Assembly (NCBI GenBank): GCA_036852015.1
Contig: JAANDG010000334.1
Location: 80,001-144,000 of the forward strand
Source: Pelodera strongyloides
Taxonomy: Eukaryota > Nematoda > Chromadorea > Rhabditida > Rhabditidae
DNA: 64,000 nucleotides
Direction of reading: 5' to 3'
Shown piece by piece: positions 23,828 to 36,800 of the stretch. The notes beneath the pieces were generated by a model. It was not told the origin of the DNA. It worked only from the letters and a program-made list of their open reading frames with translations, and made no database searches. Numbering within the stretch: position 1 is the stretch's first letter; every line of letters starts with the position of its first letter. A program made the position numbers and the translations under genes.

Positions 23828-25733
23828 TAATGTAGATAATTACTGGGAATAAGTAAGTCGGGAATGATGGTACCCGATTATTCATAATAGACAACTGACA
23901 CGTGGTTTAGAGATGAGAATACTGAAACTATGCAGGAAACTAGCAAAGGGTACAAAAATTTGCATATAATACAAGGGAGGGCATTTCCTAAAGACAGCAA
24001 AACTATTTTCCTTGCCTCAATTCGATCTATATCCCCGTAGTGAAATATTTTTATCATACGTCATTTTTTTTACTTTACAATTAATGTCAAAAATGTTACG
24101 CGTGCGTCTTCTGCATCGTTTATTTATTTTTGTGGTTTCTTATTCATATTTTATGTTTAGTAGCTTTATATGGGAAGCGTTTCGCGATCTCACGTTTTAA
24201 GTATTGAACTTGTTTTTACAATTCGTAAAACGGCAAAACTGAGCCTTTATGTAATTGACAACATCAGTTATCCCTAGTTTATGTTAGTTTATTTTTTTCT
24301 AGAACTAAGAATGCTGGAAAATGTGAATTTCTGACTTTCATCGAAATACCGTAATCTTATAGTATCGTAATTGACCAGAGCAAGTGAATGACGGTTTTTG
24401 GATTATTATATTATTTTTATATACACATATAAAGTTATCTTTGTTATTATTTTAATTTTTCAGAACTGTTTATTATACTAGCTTGGATCGCTCGAGGTAG
24501 CCTGTTTTTTTTCGGAATATTATTAAAATTGATTTTATTAATTAGAGTTACGTGATGATGTTTTGTGATTGTTCAATTGAATAAATATTGCGTAGCTTGA
24601 ACGTAACTTTATTTCCAATGTAATCTTTTTTTTTTGTATTACTAAGGGTCAGGCTCATGATATAGTCCTTTAACATACACAGATATTGCGTCTAAACTAT
24701 GGTAGATTGTTTTGTTTTCACGTAAGAGATCTTACGAAGGAAGGCATATGTTTCTCCTGCTATATATATATCCACATTCTTATTTTTTGTATTAATCATG
24801 CTCCACAGTTACGTGATTTACCTCAGGCCGGTTTCACCAACCGCCCGTAACTTGTCACAAGTTTCTTCCGTGAGCACGTAACTTGACACAACTTTCTTCC
24901 GTGAGCACGTAACTTCCGCGCGCACGGACTTTTGGTGAGAACGCAAGTAGCGCAGACTTACTAGGCTCGGTGCGCACCGAAATGTTCGTGCGACCGGCGC
25001 CTCTGTTGGCTTGAGCCGCCTGAGGACGCTTTCCATTATCAAGATAAGATTGTATACTTTCCAAGGTCTATGTAAACCACAACGCATGCTTTGTAAACAG
25101 TTGTGATGTAGCAGGAGAAACTTATACCAAACTGTGCATACGTTTCAATATATGCGAGTGTAGACGTTCTACATACGTTTCAATATATCGGAGTGTAGAT
25201 GTTTAAAATACGTTTCAACATACGGCAGAGTTGATGTTCAACATACGTTTTTAGTGATAATTCAGGAAACTTTAAAACTAAACTTAATGTTTTTCTGGCG
25301 TATTTATTGCTTACTTTTTATAAAAGAAGCGGCGTGCTCTTTTCTCTATGCATATGTTCTATCAAAGAGATTACATATAAACAGCGCGTAGCGCGTAGAA
25401 TAGATTAAAAAGACCAGTTTGCGAAGCGCGCTTTCATGGATAAGTGCTATTTATTAGGGATGGTTTTGTACTACCATATCTGGTTCTAAGCTAAACATTT
25501 GTTGCCAAATTGTTAGTTATGACAATATTCTTTCAGTTTGTTGCCAAATTTATAGAAGTTATAACAATATTCTTTCAGTTTTTTTGCTATCAATATAGAA
25601 ATAGTAATGTCATTTACCTACTGAATTCTGCCTATTTTTTCATTATGCCCATCGCAACAGCGCAACAACCAATAGTTGTCTTTATTATTTTAGTCTTGTA
25701 TTGCATACTATAAAATTTAATAAACTACAGTAT
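23828..25733. other. intergenic region with small tandem repeats
   Basis: A 31-bp unit (CGTAACTTG.CACAA.TTTCTTCCGTGAGCA) starts at 24846, 24877 and 24908. A unit of about 40 bp containing ATACGTTTCAATATAT..GAGTGTAGA recurs three times at 25135-25255. No supported exon; the 89- and 69-codon minus ORFs derive from the 31-bp repeat. Confidence 0.55.
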
Positions 25734-25743
25734 TATATTTCAG
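25734..25743 (+). promoter_or_regulatory. acceptor one base before a start codon
   Basis: TATATTTCAG is followed by G and then the ATG of the secreted-protein gene. It has the form expected of a spliced-leader site or of a 5'UTR intron end. Confidence 0.55.
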
Positions 25744-25744
25744 G

Positions 25745-28043
25745 ATGATAATTAGACTGCTCGAGTTCTGTTTATTAATTATCGTCTCGGAGGCATTTCA
25801 CCGTAAGTTCTGACTTTTCGATATTGCTACAGTAATCTTATGGCTACAGCAATCAAATGTATGATGCCAAACTAAACATGTTTATTAATAAGATACCTGT
25901 GGCTAACTACCGGGCACCACAGTTCACCCACATGTTTAATTTTGGTTTTATAAATTGTTTTGTTCAAAATATTAAGTTTGAAAATATGCAAATTTAGAGT
26001 ATCGTGAAGTTGTTTGCGTCACACCCGACCGTAAGCTAAAGGGTGGCAAGGATAAGGCCAAGTTTGATTTATTATTTCTTATTTATCTTTTTTTTTAGTT
26101 TTCAATGTAAGAAATGATTGGTATTGCCTGCACTGTACTGAAAATGGAAACATGCATTCATCTTAATGTTGAGCTGTAAAATTATATGTTTCATAAAGAT
26201 AAAGACGAGAAAACAACGGCTTTGTGCATAATCTGATCGAACTTCGTGCGGTATTCTATTGAATTTACCATTAAAGAGAAATGCCAGCTCCTTTGGAAAA
26301 TTTGCATATGATAAGCAAATCCTATGTATCCTATGCAAATTTTGCGCGATTGCCGTGGACGATCGCGCAAAATTAGCATAGGATACATAGGATTTGCTTA
26401 TCATATGCAAATTTTCCAAAGGAGCTAGCATTTCGCTTTAAAGTTTTAAAGCGCAATACCGGCCGGTTTTTGAAGCGCATCGAGTACAGCAGCATTCTTG
26501 TGCAGCTTATACAAATGATTAGAATAAAAAAATCGAGTTAAATTCGAGCAACTTTGCATAAATACGTAAGAATTCAGCCGTCCACGATGCTTTCAAAAAC
26601 CCACCGGTATTTCGCTTTATTGGATTTCGGGGTCTCCAAACGAATGGAATCATGCCGTGGAATAACCCTTATTGTTTTTTTTTCGATTTGACTTTCCCAT
26701 TAATTGAAAATTAATATCTGTGAGATACTACGAACATGATGTTTAGATGTCATATGGTAATAAAAGATGAAGAACTGGACCGCGGACGAGATGTGCCTGA
26801 AGGTGTTGGATGCTTTACGGTAAGTCCTGTGGTTTCCATTTTCGTTATTTTCTTTCCTCCACTCTTGTTTAAAATGAAACACAAAGAGAACCAGTTTATA
26901 TATGATGAGCATAAACTTCGTGAAAACTTATTGTTAGCTAGTTTGCTTACCTCTGAAACACACTCGTGCTCTCTCTCTTTCTGTTTCTTTCTCTTTCCTC
27001 TCTGTTCTATAATCTCGCACCTTCTCTCCATCTACAACGCGAAACTTTGGCCGGTGCGCGGCCTACAAAAAACGGGTGGGCCCAGGTGTGGCGGCCCACC
27101 CATTTCGGGCCTGATGTAGGCCGTGCACCGGCTAAGTTTCCTGAGCGTATATATTGACACTGACTGAATGTGAATAAATAAATGGGTTCGAATCGTTTGA
27201 AGGAGCGAGTGAACGGCGAAGTTAAAGAGTACTGTGACCTCGTGTGCCCCAAAGCCCACACCGTCTTCCCCGCCTACATCGACGTGGGCCACAGGAGCTG
27301 CTTCAACTATTACTCATATCAATTGGAGCAGGTAAATCTTAATGTTTGTAAAAAATGTGCGCATCAAAATAATGAATACAACTTGCATCCATTAAAGTAG
27401 ATAGTTACTTATTAGTACAGAAAGAAACGGTATGCTTGGCAAGCATCCAGCATACTTTTCAAATCGCGTGCCATAAATAAAATAAATTTTTGTAGAAAAA
27501 AGACGAATGGTTCCTGTGGAGAAGTGGCGATTGTGCGAATTCAACCATAACGTTCAGGTTGAATATTTTATTGTTTTTGTTTTTACAAAATATATAACTT
27601 AAAGCGAAATATCGGCCGGTTTTTGAAACGCATTGTGGACAACTGATTCTTACGTATTTATGCCAATTTACACGAATTTACCTCGATTTTTTTATTCAAA
27701 TTTATGTTCATTTGCATGAGCTGCATAAGAATGCAGGTGTACATGTGTTTCAAAAACCGGCCGGTATTTCGCATTAAAAGTACTGGATCTTGGTTTATAA
27801 TCCTTGGATTTTGGTTTTTAACCAATTGAAATCCTATGCAAATGGTAGCAGTTCACAACACTTGAGCTCGATTTAAGGGTCCAACAAAAATGCCAAATGG
27901 TAAAAAAAATCAATAAATATGATAAATTAAAATTTTATTTCAGAATTGGATGCAAATTCGACGATCCTTTTACTGAGCAATTCAAGACGGACAATGAAAT
28001 CATTGCCAAACTAAGGGCCAGAGCTAGATTTGCTAAGACCTAG
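25745..28043 (+). CDS. small secreted cysteine-rich protein, 6 exons, about 144 aa
   Basis: Proposed exons are 25745-25802, 25999-26031, 26767-26819, 27203-27331, 27496-27557 and 27944-28043 (TAG). Phases are consistent and the sum is 145 codons. Residues 1-17 form a signal peptide (hydrophobic CLLIIVSEA). The mature part has seven cysteines in short conserved-looking blocks: REVVCVTPD, EYCDLVCPKAHTVFP, GHRSCFNYYSYQLE, EWFLWRSGDCANSTI, IGCKFDDPFTEQF. One NST glycosylation site is visible. The tail is basic and charged (AKLRARARFAKT). Exons 4-6 are strongly coding. Exon 3 uses a poor acceptor (AAAAG), and exon 4's acceptor (TTGAAG) lacks a pyrimidine tract, so their starts are provisional. I do not recognise the family. 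Introns 2, 3 and 5 contain fold-back elements. Confidence 0.75.
26271..26441. mobile_element. family A TTAA element in an intron
   Basis: Palindrome of 171 bp with the GCGCGATTGCCGTGGACGATC centre, four bases from a family B element. Confidence 0.9.
26446..26619. mobile_element. family B TTAA element, reverse orientation
   Basis: TTAAAGCGCAATACCGGCCG to CGGTATTTCGCTTTAT; the right TTAA is mutated to TTAT. It abuts the family A copy. Confidence 0.85.
27042..27139. mobile_element. 98-bp GC-rich fold-back element in an intron
   Basis: Ends AAACTTTGGCCGGTGC and GCACCGGCTAAGTTT are inverted for about 25 bp, with an inner inverted pair GGGTGGGCC/GGCCCACCC. It is much more GC-rich than its surroundings and is the source of several overlapping ORFs on both strands. 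Confidence 0.75.
27599..27777. mobile_element. family B TTAA element in the last intron of the secreted-protein gene
   Basis: TTAAAGCGAAATATCGGCCG to GGTATTTCGCATTAA with a full interior. Confidence 0.9.
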
Positions 28044-30492
28044 GGCCTAGGCCCTAATATGTAGCTGACACCTACTTGTGTTGTGTCGTAAAAAAGCTTC
28101 TCTCTCTCTTCTCTCTATCTCTTCTCTCTCTCCCTCTCTCTTCTCTCTCTCTTCTCTCTCTCCCTCTCCCTCTCTCTCCCTCTCATATTGCTCATTTGCC
28201 AATTGGCTTTATCTATGCATTTTACTATTCTTTAGAGAGAACACCTCGCAACTTTATGCTATTTATTTCGATTTACTTGTTTCCTTATCTATGTTCATGT
28301 CTATGTATGTATAACTAACTTGTTTTGTGGCAATATTTGCTGACATCTTCACAATATGATATAATGATTTATTTAATATTTTTAGTTTTTAAAAATTTAA
28401 TCAACGGATAAAAATGTATCGACCCTTTTTGAGGCAATGTATAGTAAACGATGAGAAATTATGAACAAAATAAACATAAACTTATGGAACTGGGCCTGAG
28501 CATATACAGTAAGAAGTTGTGTCTGAGCCCAAGCATACGCCTAAATACAGAGCCTGACCTTAGGCATAACTATAAGAGTAACAAAGCTCAGGCTAACAAT
28601 AAAAAGTAGATGGCAAGTTTAAATAATAGCACTCATTTTAGCACCAATCATCAAACTATAGTAATGACAGTAACATATATGATCCATGCACCACTGTAAT
28701 TGTAATATACTTTGTATGTTTAAAAAAAATAAGTTTACTGGAGTTAGATTGTTAGAAAGCGGCAATGTTGGGCTTATCTTGTTGTGCGCAGCTAAACCAT
28801 GCTGAATATCAAGCAAATATAGGATGTTATAAGTTATAACTACACACGATGTACTACACGCTACATACTACACAAAATGCGAATACTGCGCAACATATAA
28901 AAAAAGTCGTTTCTTCCAATTAGTGAGGCTATAACAGAGGGTCAAACCACGGACATGGAAAACGAGACATTAGAAAATCAATCATTTTCCATGACCACAA
29001 CTTCCAAAATTCAAATAATTCTACAGAAAAAATTCTCTAACGAGAGAAACTTGTTTGAGGAATACAGTCTGCCCTCGTAGAGAGACATATACAAAGAAAT
29101 ATTCTTATAGAAGAAAGTAATATTTATGATGGAAGCAGACAGTGGACTAGAGCCTCGAGCATAAAGAAAAACTATGTCTTATACTAATTGTCTAATGATA
29201 AGTTTCATTAGTAATGAACCAAAAAACCAGTTACTGATCGAGAACAACAACAAACTAATTGTAAGCTAATTGCTAATTGCAAGGTGCCAGGATACATGCT
29301 GCGAAGATGTAGAGGTACCAGCATAATTATAGCTCTAATACTAATTGTAAGCAACTAGTGCGAGGAAGAATCTCGCTTATCCGTGTATACGGCTACATGA
29401 GATGCTTCCGATTTTGTTCAAATATCGATTTTTCACTTCAATTATCGATTGAGTGACGTCGTGCGGCCAGTGGGCTGAAAATATGCATATTAACTTTATT
29501 ATGCAATAAGGATATCAGGCAAACACTTCGCAAGCACTGATGAAACCCCGCGCAAAAAGGGAGCGCCAGGGTGGTGCGGACCCTAATCCGGGTGCGCGGC
29601 GTATGTGCCGGATGTGCGCCACTATTCCCAGCCCGCCGCATCGATCATTTAGGCACCATGTATACCATGCATAAAGGGCAAAACACATTTTTTTTAGTGT
29701 ACTAGAAGTACAAATCCAAATGTATATTAGACTACAATGTACAAACTTTGCAAGAATTTTTAACCAATCGACTATGTTACTAGTAAGGTAAGGATAATGT
29801 GCTAATCTATGTGAACAAAAGAAATATGTTTTGCGAAAAACACACATGCTAATACATGCGATAGAAAAAAACCAAGGTTATTCAATAAGTTTACTATAGG
29901 CATTCGAAGCGTTAGTCTAACTATGATATGAAACAAAAATCCAAGACTATCATAAAGATGCAACATCAACACGAGTTGCTATGAAAAAAATAAAAAATAA
30001 AAAATCCAGACTTATTTAGTATTTTCTAATCTAAAAGTTACCCGAGATATTTAGGGAGTGATTTGAAGTTGTCTGAAATTTAAGATTTTCTTAAAAATTT
30101 ATTTTTTACTAAATAAGGTAGATGAATGACGTGGTGATGTAAAAACCTAATCATATTTCAGTTTTCTAGACAACACGTCACGTGACAAACACTGTGTCCA
30201 TCAGACACGCAAAAAATCTATTCTAGCTATTGGGTACCTTAATTTTGTTTGGCTTCTGAGTTTCTAAAAAAATAGAGTAATCGATCATATTGTATATGAA
30301 ATATCGACTATCGCACTAAATAGTAATTGAAGTGGATTGCCTGCGACAGTGTCTAACTTCAACCTGTGTGGCCGATGATGGAACTAAACCAGCATGAGTG
30401 GTCCAATATGCCTCAACGAAATGCTCAACTATCAATAAACTTTCTGTCATTGTAGAGGAAATTAGACGACTGAGATAGGGGGTCATTAATAT
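28044..30492. other. intergenic region
   Basis: A TC/CCTCTC-rich microsatellite is at 28097-28183. AATAAA at 28469 could be a distal poly(A) signal for the secreted-protein gene. A GC-rich patch at 29520-29640 resembles element sequence (GGGCTGGGAATAGTGG, CCGCACCACCCTGG on the minus strand). No supported exon. Confidence 0.4.
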
Positions 30493-30667
30493 TTAAAGCG
30501 GTATAACATCCGGCTCTTGAAACGTAATTTGGGCGCTGCATGACCATGTAATGTGTGCAACTAACTGCGCGATACGGCAAACAACGTATTCACTAGCTAA
30601 CAACGTATGGGAATGCAGTTGGCCGACATAAGACACGTTTCAAAAGCCGGCTACTACATCGCTTTAA
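30493..30667. mobile_element. family E TTAA element
   Basis: TTAAAGCGGTATAACATCCG to CCGGCTACTACATCGCTTTAA; interior with ACTGCGCGATACGGCAAAC. Confidence 0.9.
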
Positions 30668-30831
30668 AGTATAGTCCTGGATGTCGTCAATTACGATTGG
30701 ATTGCTACGCAGTGAATAATGGATCAATTTCGTAGTTCTGGCCAATGTTTACCACAAGATGACAAATTCCTTACATTTACACTTACACTGTTAGTAAACT
30801 AGAATTAAGAGGTTAATTAATAGAAAGTTAA

Positions 30832-33800
30832 TTAATTAAGTAGACGAAGAAGGAAAAGATAGTGAAATGGGCATTGTGTACTCGGCGTGCATTGGCCTTT
30901 GCGATGGCCAACAATCGTTACGTTTACGTCGTCGCGGCAAACTTCTCGTTGATGTGGCATACATGCGGCGCACTTACTTTTCCGCCGAACTTCTCGATGA
31001 CTTGGCAAATATTTTAAAATATTAACATGCAAATAACCAACTTCAATTCGGAGTACCGCCGCAAGTACTTGGTCTCCTCAAAACTCTTTTCCTCAATCTT
31101 GTGTGCTTCGGAATCGTCACGACGTAATCGATTCCTAAAACACAGAACGATTACCGTAACCAGTGCATTTTGAAATTAGGCGGCAATTCGACGCATGCAC
31201 GTCTATATCCTTTCCTAAAAAATCGACAGTTATTCCCTTTCACTTCGTTTCCTCAAAACTCTTTTTTTTTACAAAGATTAATTTTAAATAATTAAACCGT
31301 TTGCAACCTATATGTTATTGCTAAAAAAATATCACGCCAAAAGTGTTACAAGGTACTGCTCTCCGTTAGCAACTATTTAATAAATAAATATGCACAAGAA
31401 ACCGCGTAAAAACCAAGAACTTACGACGCAGTGTTCCATGAAGATCTAAAAAGATGCTAAATACTAGTAGGGTGCTAATTCTACCACTACTAGTCTGGAA
31501 CTACATAGTTCATCCTAATATAGTGCTCGTAGAGTACTAGTCCAAATGCATTAATACATAAAAAAAATACAATAGTCGCTAAGTTTACTCAATACCATCA
31601 GCACCAACGTTCCGTAAAAAGGTATGCTGGTATGCAAGCTTGATCTTGTAATGAATAGTAGACATGCAAGGACATGGGTTCATCACCCTCCTTTTCCCAG
31701 ACGATCGCAGCCCCATCAAGCAAAATGAGGAAACGGAGGAACTCTTCTCAAAGATACGTGCTAGATTGAAATTAAAGCGATATAACGGCAGGTTTTTGAA
31801 ACGTATATGGGCAATTCTCCCACACATGAATATAGTTGGGCGAAAAAATATCGCGCGGTATCGTACAGGCACTACATGGAAATGCATCGTCCAGCTGGCG
31901 TTTCAAGAACCGGCCGTTTTACCACTTTAAATGGTTACCTGTATGCAGGGCGGAACTCAAGGAACAACCATACAACGCCGACGAGCACTGCCGCGAGAAC
32001 GCTCAGCGCGCTGATACCCGCGAGTATTAAACGGAATCTGCAATGAAAATGACTATGACTATGAGGAAGTGGCCTAGTGGATAGAAGGCTACCTCTCAAG
32101 TTAACGGCCATAGGTTCGATTCCGCCTAGATGTCTGCTTTCGCCTCACACGAAGTTAGATTCGAGGTGCGGGGATATATGCGTCAAATATGTCCCTTCAA
32201 TTAGATTCAATTTCGGTGACACGATACGATAACGTAGTATACCATATTTGTTCTCTCGGCCAATCTCACCATATTCCCTATTTTATTTAGCATAAATTAC
32301 CATATAAGATTAACAAACCGGTAGCTTTCACAGCAGGATGACTCCTCACATTCTGTCACGTACCAAGAATCGCACACGTTTACCATAATAACTGGAATAT
32401 TTTTTAGTGTAAGGAGAGAACAATTATGAAAAAAGCTCCCAAGCCCAAGGGGGCCAAGAGCCTTATGTTTCTACCAGCGCCGGATCTGCGATGCGCTCAA
32501 AAAGCATAAATAATAAAGACGTATGGAAACTTCTTGGAACAAAAAAACATATTCCATCCTCCATAAGTCCATAACATGACAACACCAATAACAGAATGCA
32601 TGCGCATATGGAGAGACATATTTATTGTTCAATTGGAGCGTGCGAGAACCATTACTATGCCTGACGCTTATGTCTAAACGCTCTAAACGCTTATGTCTAA
32701 ACCTCTAAACGCTTATGGCGGTTAGCCGGAACTAAATATGTTGCAACCTACGCAAGATACGTAATGTTATAAACAATGATAATTATGATAATGAATATCT
32801 AGCAAAAGGACAAAAACATGAAATATTATCAAAAGCGTGATAAATGGATATGTTGGTCGGTTTTAATAGACCTTTCCGCCAATGCTTCCGATCTTTATTT
32901 TTAAGTCAGCGAAAACAACAGCCGCCTCACGAGATCGCATATCTTATTACAAAGGAAACTATTAGTTGCAGCATTTTGGACCAGAAATTTACGGCTCTGG
33001 ACCCTGCGGCCTAGACTCTAGACCCACTGGCCCGCTCTAAGTAAGCTTACTCTAATTGGTTATATTTGCATACGGTACTTGGAAAAATAAGCGGATTCTT
33101 AACCGGGGGACCGATAGCTAACCATAAGTTTATCAGAAGCCAGACAGCAGTATGTGAAATGGTACGTAAATCGACGAATAATTAGACCTCCCTAACCCAG
33201 CGTTAGGGCAGTTAGGGTACATGTAGCAGTCAACCAACGGTGGTCAACCATCAATCAACGGTGGTCAGCTGTGGCAGAAAGTTAGGAGAAAAGAGGGAAG
33301 TTATTGAAAATGAAAGGGGATATAGGGTGGAGAGAGAGAGATAGAGAGAGAAGGAAGAAAGGAAGAGATAGAGACAGAGAGTGAACGATGAGAGAGGGAG
33401 AGAGACACTCAGATAAGTGAAGCTGGAACATTTTGACTCCATTTCTTTACAGGTAAATTCTTCTTGAGATATAAGATAAAGGATTGAAGTAATACATACT
33501 CATAAGCGTCCACATTCAGATGCAAGACATGTTCTATAAATTATGAACAATAAATGAGGCAAACAATCTGACAAGCATGATTTCTAGATTATATTCAGAG
33601 GAAGGTCGAGGTCTAAATTAGAAACAACTATACGGCATCGGGCTCTAGATACTCTAGGTACTCTAGGAATAACTAAGGTTTTAGGTCTATACTTGAAGCA
33701 TAACTATAAAGCGAGGGTTGTGCGTTTCGTTGTGATAGATTTGCTTGATTGTTTACTCCTTGCGAATAGGCGTATAAGGGAAGTGCGGAAGACGGCACAA

Positions 33801-36800
33801 AAAGAGAAAAACAAGAAGATATGGAATTTTTGGGTTAACGGGAATATGTAGACCCTTTTTGAAGTTGAGCTGTGTTGATACTCGCAAGAATGTATGTTCC
33901 TTATTTAGGAAACAACAACAAAAGTTGTACAAAGATTCCCAGTTAAAAGAAAGTAAGCTACAAAGGTCACCCTTTCCATAGTAAACGCGTTAATTGAGAC
34001 GGTGCCATACATCGTCGGGGGCAATGAAAATTCTTTCAAATATGCATGCATGAGATCGCCAAATAGCACTGTTCAGTGACATATTTGTAGAGTGTGGAGT
34101 GTGGGTATATATTTGTAAAATATAACAGCTGGGAAAAGCTTCACTGATTTTAATTGTTGTAGTACGTGGCGATAAAGAAAGTATTCAAGAAACGAGCAAC
34201 AAGAAAATAGGAAGTTTGTATATATTTTTAACTCAAGAAATACATCAGTACGATGTATACGACTGTGCGGTCTTTAAAAACGAATGTTTCTTATAAAACA
34301 TATAAGCTAAAAACATAATAATATTGCAGTCTCTTGCCATTCTTCTTTTTGTGTTCAAAATGTTGACTATCCCATCAGAGGCCGTATTCACCAACACACA
34401 GGAAGACCTCCCCAGGCTTACGAGCGCTCTGAATCTCTTCTGCTCTCGCACTCTCTACGCACTCTTTAGCTCCTTGGGGAGGGCTCCCTGTGTGTTGGTG
34501 AATACGGCCTCTGTTTTAGTATTCATTGAGAGATGACGATAGACAGAATAGTGAATAGGCCTTATGTTTTCCACTAGCGCCGGATCTGCGATGCGCTCAA
34601 AACGTATAAATAATAAACATATAAAGAATGAGACACTCAGCGAATTCGACTTCGAGAATAACGGGATTCGCAAACTACAAAAAAAATATGATAATTTAGA
34701 GTTATGTTATGTTCTCTCGTTTATTTTTTTCTCGATAGTTATCCTGGCTTGACAAAACTAGCGCGATACGATTTTTCATGTTCGTAATAAATGGTGTCTT
34801 ATACACACGACATCGTTCTATCTGTAGCAACCATTAAACCAAAATTGCCTATAATACAGCAAGCAATTCAATATTTGAAGATGGGAAAATTATTTCTGAA
34901 ATGCCATTACACACAGAAAAAATGGCCCAAAATTTAATTCCGTTTAATTCCAAATTATGCATTATGGGTGCCGGTGATGTGAAAATTTATTGAAGCTGAA
35001 CGCATGTTGAACACAGTATACTATTGAGACCATATTCAGCTCGATAGTATTACGGTAGATAATAATTACAAACCTATAGGGGGTCAACAGTCAACACGTC
35101 TTCCCATAGGATCAAAATACTCAAAAAAGCACGCAAACATATTTTTTGGTGTATATTCTTAGGAAATCAGCTTGCCGTGCGTGAACCGCGTGTGTTGGTT
35201 TTCGATGCCTTTCCGACGCACGATTTTTACTGCTCATAGATGACAAAAGTCGTGCTTTTTTGCTTTTTGTAAACAAAAACGGCAAAGATTGATGCTGTAA
35301 TAAGACAAGATAATTAGGAATGCATAGAACAGTGAGACGCTTCTGAAACAGGCCACTCCACGAAATGGGCTTCCAAGATTTATCCCCTTTTCCGTTGTTG
35401 ACACTTGACATTGAAGAATGTTGCAATTTCCGGGCTGCAGGAATCCAGCTATATTACAAAACACAAGTTTAGCATACATAAGCAAAGCCTAGTAATTGAG
35501 TTTCCAAGTATGCTGAAAATTTACCGTATCTTGGAACTACACGAGAAAAATTTTGCAGATTATAAATACAGGTTTCGTGCAGAAATACGGTAGTATTGAC
35601 AGAATCACACCGAATTTTTGGGATACTTGCAAACCCCATTATAAACGTCAAACGTTAGAAATGAAACTCGTGGGTTATAATAATCGTATTCTGAAAACTT
35701 TGCTTAGGCTTAGCACAGGAAACTTATTTATTTTAGGAAGTCAATTTTGAAATGGAACTGGAGGTAGAATGGTTTCGCCCAACTTGGGCAAGTGAATAAT
35801 CTACTTTTTGAAAAGTAAAGGAATTAGGGAGAGGTTGTTGGAAAGAGAGAGAGGGAGAGAGGGAGAGAGGAAGATAGAGAGAGAATAGAGAGAGGAAGAC
35901 AGCGTAAAGATAAAATAGAGAGGGATGGGTTTGAGGTTTTCCTCACTTCTTGTCACCCACCCGTGTGGCCCCCGGGAGTGCCAGAGCCAGAGTTGAAATG
36001 AGCCGGCGTATGGGCCATAGGGCAGAGAGACCCATAGATATAGTGCATGGGCCGTGCCATGACTGGAAGAAGGCACACACAAATACACACACACGGTTTT
36101 CCGTTTTGAAGGGAAAAGAGTGATGGACGGAGAATGGCCAACTGACAGCACTAACATGGACACTGGAGCATCATATCCCTTGAAACTAGTGGAGAAGGAC
36201 ATTAAAGTGGTATAACAGCCGGTTTTTAAAACTTATGATGGACGCTGTATACAGTGTATACCCATGTACTGTACTGTATGCAAATAACTGCGAGATACTG
36301 CGCGACTTTTGACACTAAATATATTAATTTGCATACAACATATGGGAAAGCAGTTGTCCAACATACGTTTTAAAAGATGGCTGTTATATCGCTTGAACAT
36401 CACATTACCCTATCTTGTAGGCCACTAGTAAGGTTTCTAAGGTAGTATTTTACAATTGAAATGGAAGGGCTTGCCGAAAAAGTTTGGTTACATTTTTGTT
36501 AAAAAAAAGTTCAGAAATATTACAGTAAAAAATTACAGTGTTCCATAACCATAACTAACAAAACTCGCGGGGGTTGTTCTACTCTCCCCCACGAGACACA
36601 CCGACGAGCTAACGCGGTCACACACACAACGTTCGGTAGGTGGTAGTGGCTGGTAATTCTAAATAAAAATACCATACTCTTACCCGAGGGGATACTCCCT
36701 TGAATTTTTTTTTTGCAGGACGTACGCAAACATTTGAGCCTTTGACGGGGTTTTTCCTTCCAACGCTGAGAAAGGGATGGGATTAAAATTTAGAGAAGAA

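Noticed and set aside
24818..25087. Two minus-strand ORFs of 89 and 69 codons
   Set aside because: They read through the 31-bp tandem repeat at 24846-24912 and share its periodicity.
26191..26431. ORFs repeating [16 protein letters not shown] sequence (also at 2133, 20756, 37295, 53166)
   Set aside because: They are the translated arms of family A and C palindromes, seen wherever the elements occur.
26736..27292. Cluster of 63-127 codon ORFs on both strands
   Set aside because: Generated by the GC-rich fold-back element at 27042-27139; only the in-phase parts belonging to the secreted-protein exons were kept.
35801..36202. 133-codon minus-strand ORF read as one protein
   Set aside because: It runs through an intron-like TG-rich stretch and a GA microsatellite; only the exon-sized blocks with splice sites were retained, provisionally.
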